From: Jaltomata sinuosa
Taxonomy: Eukaryota > Streptophyta > Magnoliopsida > Solanales > Solanaceae
Length of the DNA: 64,000 nucleotides
Assembly (NCBI GenBank): GCA_003996215.1
Contig: QJPP01001557.1
Span: 206,607 to 270,606 of the forward strand
Direction: 5' to 3'
Notes under the pieces: model-generated
What the model saw: only the letters and a program-made list of their open reading frames with translations
Databases searched by the model: none
Told to the model about the DNA's origin: nothing
Part shown: piece after piece, positions 59,962 to 64,000 of the stretch
How the letters are laid out: each line of letters begins with the position of its first letter
How positions within the stretch are numbered: position 1 is the stretch's first letter
Made by a program: the position numbers and the translations under genes

Positions 59962-60950
59962 TACTGCCCCAAACTTTGCACTGTGGACTCCTCCTGAAGC
60001 AGGCTTATACCCTAGCCCGGCGGTACCTTTCTGATGTTTTAGCTGGATTGGTTCAATTATACCGTCAGAGTCTTTGGTTTATACCCATATTTCAACATCT
60101 CTGACGCAACCATCTTCGCTGCTCTCGACATCTCCATCTTTACAGGCTCTACCTTCTCATCAATTCTTACGGCTTGCATGATCTCCAGAGCATGGAAAGC
60201 GGCTCCATCTAATTCTTCGATGATTGGAACAGAATTCACGGAATAGATGGGGTGACTGAGCTCCCCGTGAATGGTAACTTCGGTGCGACCCCACTCGAAC
60301 TTCACACACTGATGAAGCATGGAGGGAACTGCTCTTGCCATATGGACCCATGGCCTTCCTAGTAACAAGTTGTAGTTGGACGTAACATCCATCACTTGAA
60401 ATAAGATGGGGAATTCAGTTGGACCTACTTGCAATGTGAGATAAATTTCTCCAATGACGCTTCTCTGCGCGCCGTCAAAAGCTCTCACCTTCACACGACT
60501 TTCCCTTATCTCTCCCATATTCACACCTAAATCTCTCAGTGTGGTGAAAGGACAAATGTTGCATCCAGAACCGCCGTCGATCAAAACTCTAGTCACGATC
60601 TTATCACAACATTTGACCGCGATGTGAAGTGCTTTGTTGTGGCCAACCCCTTCTGCTGGTAGTTCATCATCATGGAAAGAGATTTTGTTCACTTCCACCA
60701 TTTTTCCAATTGTTGCAGCCAATGTGTCATTTGTAGTTTCTTTTGGTACGCTAACTCCACTCAGAACTTGTACCAAAGCGTTCCTATGGGCTTCAGAACT
60801 CATTAGTAAGGACATAATGGAAATGTGGGCTGGTGTCTTCATTAGTTGTTCCTCGATTGAGTAATCTTTAGACTGCATCTTCTTCCAAAATTCTGTGGCT
60901 TCTGCATCAGTAACATTCTTCTTTGGATTTTGTTCTTTCCCGGGAACCCC
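59962..60950 (-). pseudogene. Tat protease region of the polyprotein (frameshifted)
   Basis: The open stretch 60057-60878 contains RVLIDGGSGCNICPFTTLRD (aspartic protease, near 60540-60600) and FQVMDVTSNYNLLLGRPWVH, then a C-terminal part ending SEMLKYGYKPKT near 60070. A frameshift there separates it from RT. Upstream it continues in the frame of gag apart from a TGA at 60951-60953. Confidence 0.82.
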
Positions 60951-62281
60951 TCAATTTAGATCCTCCGGGGTATAACACCTTCCCGACCTAGTCATTCCGT
61001 GAGCCACAGCAGCGTCTATCATTTTGCCTTTGGCTCCCGTCCGATAGTCCCATGGGACTGCTTTAGTGTCATAGTCAGGCTTTCCAGCGGCTATAGTGGT
61101 TACCACAACTCTCGGCAGGTAGGTTTGAATAGTCAAAGGTTCTCTCAACTGAACTGTGATAAAAGGTTGCGCTGGAGATGTGGCGGCAACTTCTTCTGTG
61201 CCCCAGGTAGGCACGATATACTCTTCCTCCAGGGTAATCATGTTGACTCCTTGATTATCATGATCTGGTAGAGGATTATTGTTCACATTTGGAGGAGTAT
61301 CGGTGCATTTAATTACTCCCTTTCTGATAAGAGACTCGATCTGGTTCTTTAAGCTAAAACACTCCTCCGTGTCATGTCCTTGGATTCCCGAGTGGTATGC
61401 ACATCGCTTATTTCCATTGAAGCTTTGTGGTATCGGATCAGGGATTCTTCCCTCAATCGGCTGCACCAAACCTGCTACCCTCAACCTTTGAAATAATTGA
61501 GCCAAAGGCTCGGCAATAGGAGTGTAGGTGCGGGTATTTCTGGCTTCAAAATTAGGACGCGGTCTTGGTGCATATGCTGGCCTATTTTGGTGAACTGGAG
61601 CTTGGACAGGGGCATACGGCTTCGGTGGATTTTGGTGTGCTGGAGCTCGAGGTGGCTAGGTACTATATACTGGAACATGTGCGATAATTTGGGAGTTGTT
61701 AGGGTATCGGTGGGATGATCCTCCGTGCTGGTAGTAAGGTGTGACGGCTGAGACGTCTTCCTTCTTCTTCTTGATATCACCAATGGAACCTGACTGTATG
61801 GCCTTGCTTGCGGCTTGTAGTGCGACCATAGACTGAATTTTCCCAGACTTAATACCTTCCTCAATGAAGTCTCCCATCTTGACCAAGTCAGCGAACTTTT
61901 GGCCCATCATTGACATCATTTTGTCGAAGTAGACGCCTTCCTGAGCTCGAATAAAGTACTTAGAGAGTTCATTTTCGTCAAGTGGGGGCTGGATCCGAGC
62001 AGCCTCGGTCCTCCATCTCCATGAATATTCTTGAAATGATTCAGATGGCTTCTTTTGTATGTTAGCAAGTGAGAATCTGTCTGGAGTGATTTCGGTATTA
62101 AACCTGAAGCGACTCATGAAATCTTCGGCCATTTCTTGCCAATCACGCCATTTGCGAGGGTCTTGGCGAGTGTACCAAGTTAGAGCTTCTCCTGACAGAC
62201 TTCGAATGAACAGTTTCATCCTCAACTTCTCGTTCCTTCCTACGCCGACCAGCTTGTCGCAATAGGCTCTTAGGTGTGTGA
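60951..62281 (-). pseudogene. Tat gag (broken, N-terminus missing)
   Basis: It begins at the Athila junction with THLRAYCDKLVGVGRNEKLR, then GEALTWYTRQDPRKWRDW and EYSWRWRTEAARIQPPLDE, the Tat capsid signature. After a TAG at 61656-61658 the same frame continues to a His/Cys motif CAYHSGIQGHDTEEC near 61360-61410. The first 21 residues of the open frame upstream of 62281 are Athila LTR sequence. The true start is missing. Confidence 0.82.
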
Positions 62282-62442
62282 TGTGCCGCCATTTTACGGC
62301 ACATTTGACTCCTTTAACTAAGAATAATCGTGAGTTTTCAAGCAACCGTCGTCGTTTTTGATGTTTTTATGTTGTATTTTCAGGAAATGGAGACAAACAT
62401 GGAAACGGAAGGAAATACGCGAAAAAGAGAATTCTGGATAAG

Positions 62443-62665
62443 AGTGACGGCCACCATGACGGGCCGTCACACATGTGACGGTCCGTCAAGAAGACCGTCA
62501 AGGCGAGCAGCACACTGCCTAGTGGTGACGGCCACCATGACGGGCCGTCACCCATGTGACGGTCCGTCAAGAAGACCGTCAAGTTAAGACTAAAAAGGAT
62601 CAAGCACTGGATAGTCGCGACGGCTTGGAGTGACGGTCCGTCAAGCCTGTGACGGTCCGTCACCC
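62443..62665. repeat. GACGGTCCGTC palindrome repeats in the LTR
   Basis: GTGACGGCCACCATGACGGG and its downstream sequence are duplicated (about 62443 and 62525, period about 82). GACGGTCCGTCA recurs several times, ending near 62665. Confidence 0.88.
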
Positions 62666-62732
62666 GAATCGTCAAGTTAAGGCAGAACACGCAACGCGGA
62701 TTCCGAATGTTTTTGGGTTTATTTCCTGGACT

Positions 62733-62741
62733 CCTATAAAT
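62733..62741 (+). promoter_or_regulatory. LTR TATA box
   Basis: CTATAAATA follows the palindrome repeats and lies about 940 bases before the LTR end, a plausible U3 promoter for the Athila-like element. Confidence 0.6.
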
Positions 62742-63678
62742 ACCTAAGTTAGGTTTATTTTATTGATTATTCAATTTTACAAATTTTCTCCCATTAGTTT
62801 AAACACGTTTTTGGTTGGTTTTTGAGAGCAACAACACGGTTCATTCTCTTGAATTCGTGTCTTGATTCGTTCGTGAGTTCTTGTTCGTGGATATTGGAAG
62901 ATTGATTATTTTCATTATATTGTAAGACTTTTCTTCCTTTTATGATGAATACAACTATTTTCTCTTATTTATCGAGCATGAGTAACTAAAACTCCCGCAA
63001 CTAGGGTTGTGGGAGCCATGGAAACGTAGCAATATAGATTCCGGGTAGCGTTGGGTTCGATATATGTATTGTCATGTTGTTAATCATTCAATTAGTCACG
63101 TTTTCTAGTGGTTTCAAACATTAGAACATGCCTAGGTTTAATTTGCTTGAGTAAAGAAGTTAAAACCGGGAAAACTTGATTAACGACAAGGATTCGAGAC
63201 TACCAACTCTCGTCTTAAAGATTAATGCCGTAACTGGATTAGTCTACTTGATGTTAGGATTGAGAGCTAAAAAGCATATCTTTTTGAGATCGAAAGAAGA
63301 TAAAAGGAAATTTGTTTATTTGGTCGAGAGACGTTTAGACGATACAATTGACGCAATCACATCGTGACAAGCATATAGAAAGAACCCGGTTAAGCCTAGA
63401 ATCGACATTGTTACAACGCCATGGTGAACACATCCCTAGTTCATCCTCTCATACTGATTTAAACTCCTACGTTTATTATTGTTTTGTTTACAAGTTGATT
63501 ACAAAACCCCCCTTTTTATTTATCGGAAACAATTGACTACGAGTTACTTAATTCACTAAAGGCCTGATCTTCACCATATTCTCTGTGGGATTCGACCCCA
63601 ACCTTGTTGGGTTCTTTACTTGACAACGATCGCTTACGCCTCGTTAATTTGAGGTGTAGTTTGAGCGTTATCAAAAAG

Positions 63679-63696
63679 TGGCGCCGTTGCCGGGGA
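63679..63696 (+). other. Primer-binding site, tRNA-Asp type
   Basis: TGGCGCCGTTGCCGGGGA, the primer site characteristic of Athila-type elements, five bases after the LTR. Confidence 0.88.
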
Positions 63697-63803
63697 ATAC
63701 GGTTTTTGATTAAGTCTGGTGTGTCTAGTTGACTTTTAGTCATAATTTCCTGCTTTTATTTTTTGTTTGTTGTTTTTGTTTTTGAACAGGGTACAGGTTG
63801 TGC

Positions 63804-64000
63804 ATGCCAAGTACCCGAGGTTCAGGGGAACAAATTGTACCTTACGACCCCGAACTTGCGAGAACACTGAGGCAGAATATGGCCGCACAATTAGACGCAC
63901 CAAGGATCACTGCAGAACTGCAGGCCCAACAAAATTTGAATGCTGGTGGTCTACAGGATGATGTGGTACGGAATGATGAGGATCTCGATTTAGATGGAGC
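63804..64000 (+). CDS. gag of the Athila-like element, N-terminal part (runs off the window)
   Basis: ATG at 63804 follows the primer site by about 110 bases. The frame is open for 65 codons to the window edge without a stop. It starts MPSTRGSGEQIVPYDPELAR and has a Gln/Asn/Asp-rich stretch ending DLDLDG. No domain is recognisable in this part; the gag call rests on position. An upstream leader (63697-63803) precedes it. Unlike the older elements here it shows no damage in the visible part, which fits it being the latest insertion in the nest. Confidence 0.65.
   Translation, partial: MPSTRGSGEQIVPYDPELARTLRQNMAAQLDAPRITAELQAQQNLNAGGLQDDVVRNDEDLDLDG

Larger units (their letters stand above)
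48126..62281 (-). mobile_element. Tat/Ogre-type Ty3/gypsy element, 5' end removed by a later insertion
   Basis: Large element on the minus strand: gag-pol 62281 to 56311, a 3.4-kb 3' untranslated part with tandem repeats, polypurine tract at 52895-52909 and a 4.77-kb 3' LTR (48126-52894). The second, archaeal-type RNase H and the long LTR fit the Tat lineage. The 5' LTR and the gag N-terminus lie beyond the Athila insertion at 62282. The left target duplication would be AGTGT (48121-48125); the other copy is outside the window. Confidence 0.88.
62282..63673 (+). repeat. 5' LTR of the Athila-like element
   Basis: Begins TGTGCCGCCATTTTACGG at the junction with Tat gag and ends GAGCGTTATCA five bases before the primer site (1392 bp). 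It holds a GACGGTCCGTCA repeat region (62443-62665) and a TATA box. Boundaries are inferred from the junction and primer site because the partner LTR is not visible. Confidence 0.75.
62282..64000 (+). mobile_element. Athila-like Ty3/gypsy element, 5' part (continues past the window)
   Basis: LTR, primer-binding site and gag start in order. It interrupts the gag of the Tat element. The 3' part and second LTR are outside the window. Confidence 0.75.

Noticed and set aside
63176..63367. 63-codon open frame
   Set aside because: It lies inside the Athila-like LTR downstream of its TATA box, with no domain.

Overview
This is nuclear plant DNA, almost certainly from the nightshade family (Solanaceae) and probably Solanum. 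The evidence is one three-exon photosynthesis gene, psbO, whose protein reads like Solanum PsbO; a canonical Solanaceae TS-type SINE at 18483-18666; and transposon families typical of that group. Only psbO (19564-21997, + strand) looks like an intact host gene. Nearly everything else is transposable-element sequence, much of it nested, and target-site duplications (TSDs) make many boundaries exact to the base.

Left part, 1-11010: an old Ty3/gypsy pol fragment is split by a chromodomain-bearing Ty3/gypsy element (1145-10718, LTRs of about 2.2 kb, 5-bp TSD AATAT). 11290-13727: AT-rich repeats and an unusual composite repeat in which nine hairpin-forming units alternate with spacers, with a hAT-type MITE inside one unit. 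14480-18220: a decayed L1-type LINE with an RNase H domain. 18483-19322: a SINE inserted at the edge of a foldback MITE.

Gene island, 19323-22414: psbO with a short upstream region. Intron 1 holds a decayed TRIM-like array, intron 2 holds a 309-bp MITE with a perfect 9-bp TSD, and a Stowaway-like MITE lies just downstream.

Middle, 23547-44489: a Ty1/copia remnant split by a 3.75-kb non-autonomous CACTA element (24645-28396, TSD ACA); a second Ty1/copia element on the minus strand (29488-34386) inserted in an RTE-type LINE remnant; a 1.18-kb non-coding LTR element with perfect TSDs (34969-36147); a Tourist-like MITE; a 1.5-kb foldback with very long arms (36740-38245); a degenerate gypsy gag; an RTE LINE; and a piece of CACTA transposase.

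Right part, 44490-64000: three generations of LTR elements. A second copy of the left-hand chromovirus (44490-48125) is cut inside its gag zinc knuckle by a large Tat/Ogre-type element on the minus strand (48126-62281, LTR 4.77 kb, gag-pol with two RNase H regions, four tandem-repeat arrays in its 3' untranslated part). That element is cut in gag by an Athila-type element on the plus strand (from 62282, LTR, tRNA-Asp-type primer site, gag open to the window edge). No bacterial-type operon, CRISPR array, rRNA or functional tRNA gene was seen. Only psbO can be assigned a host function. All assignments were made by reading, without database searches.
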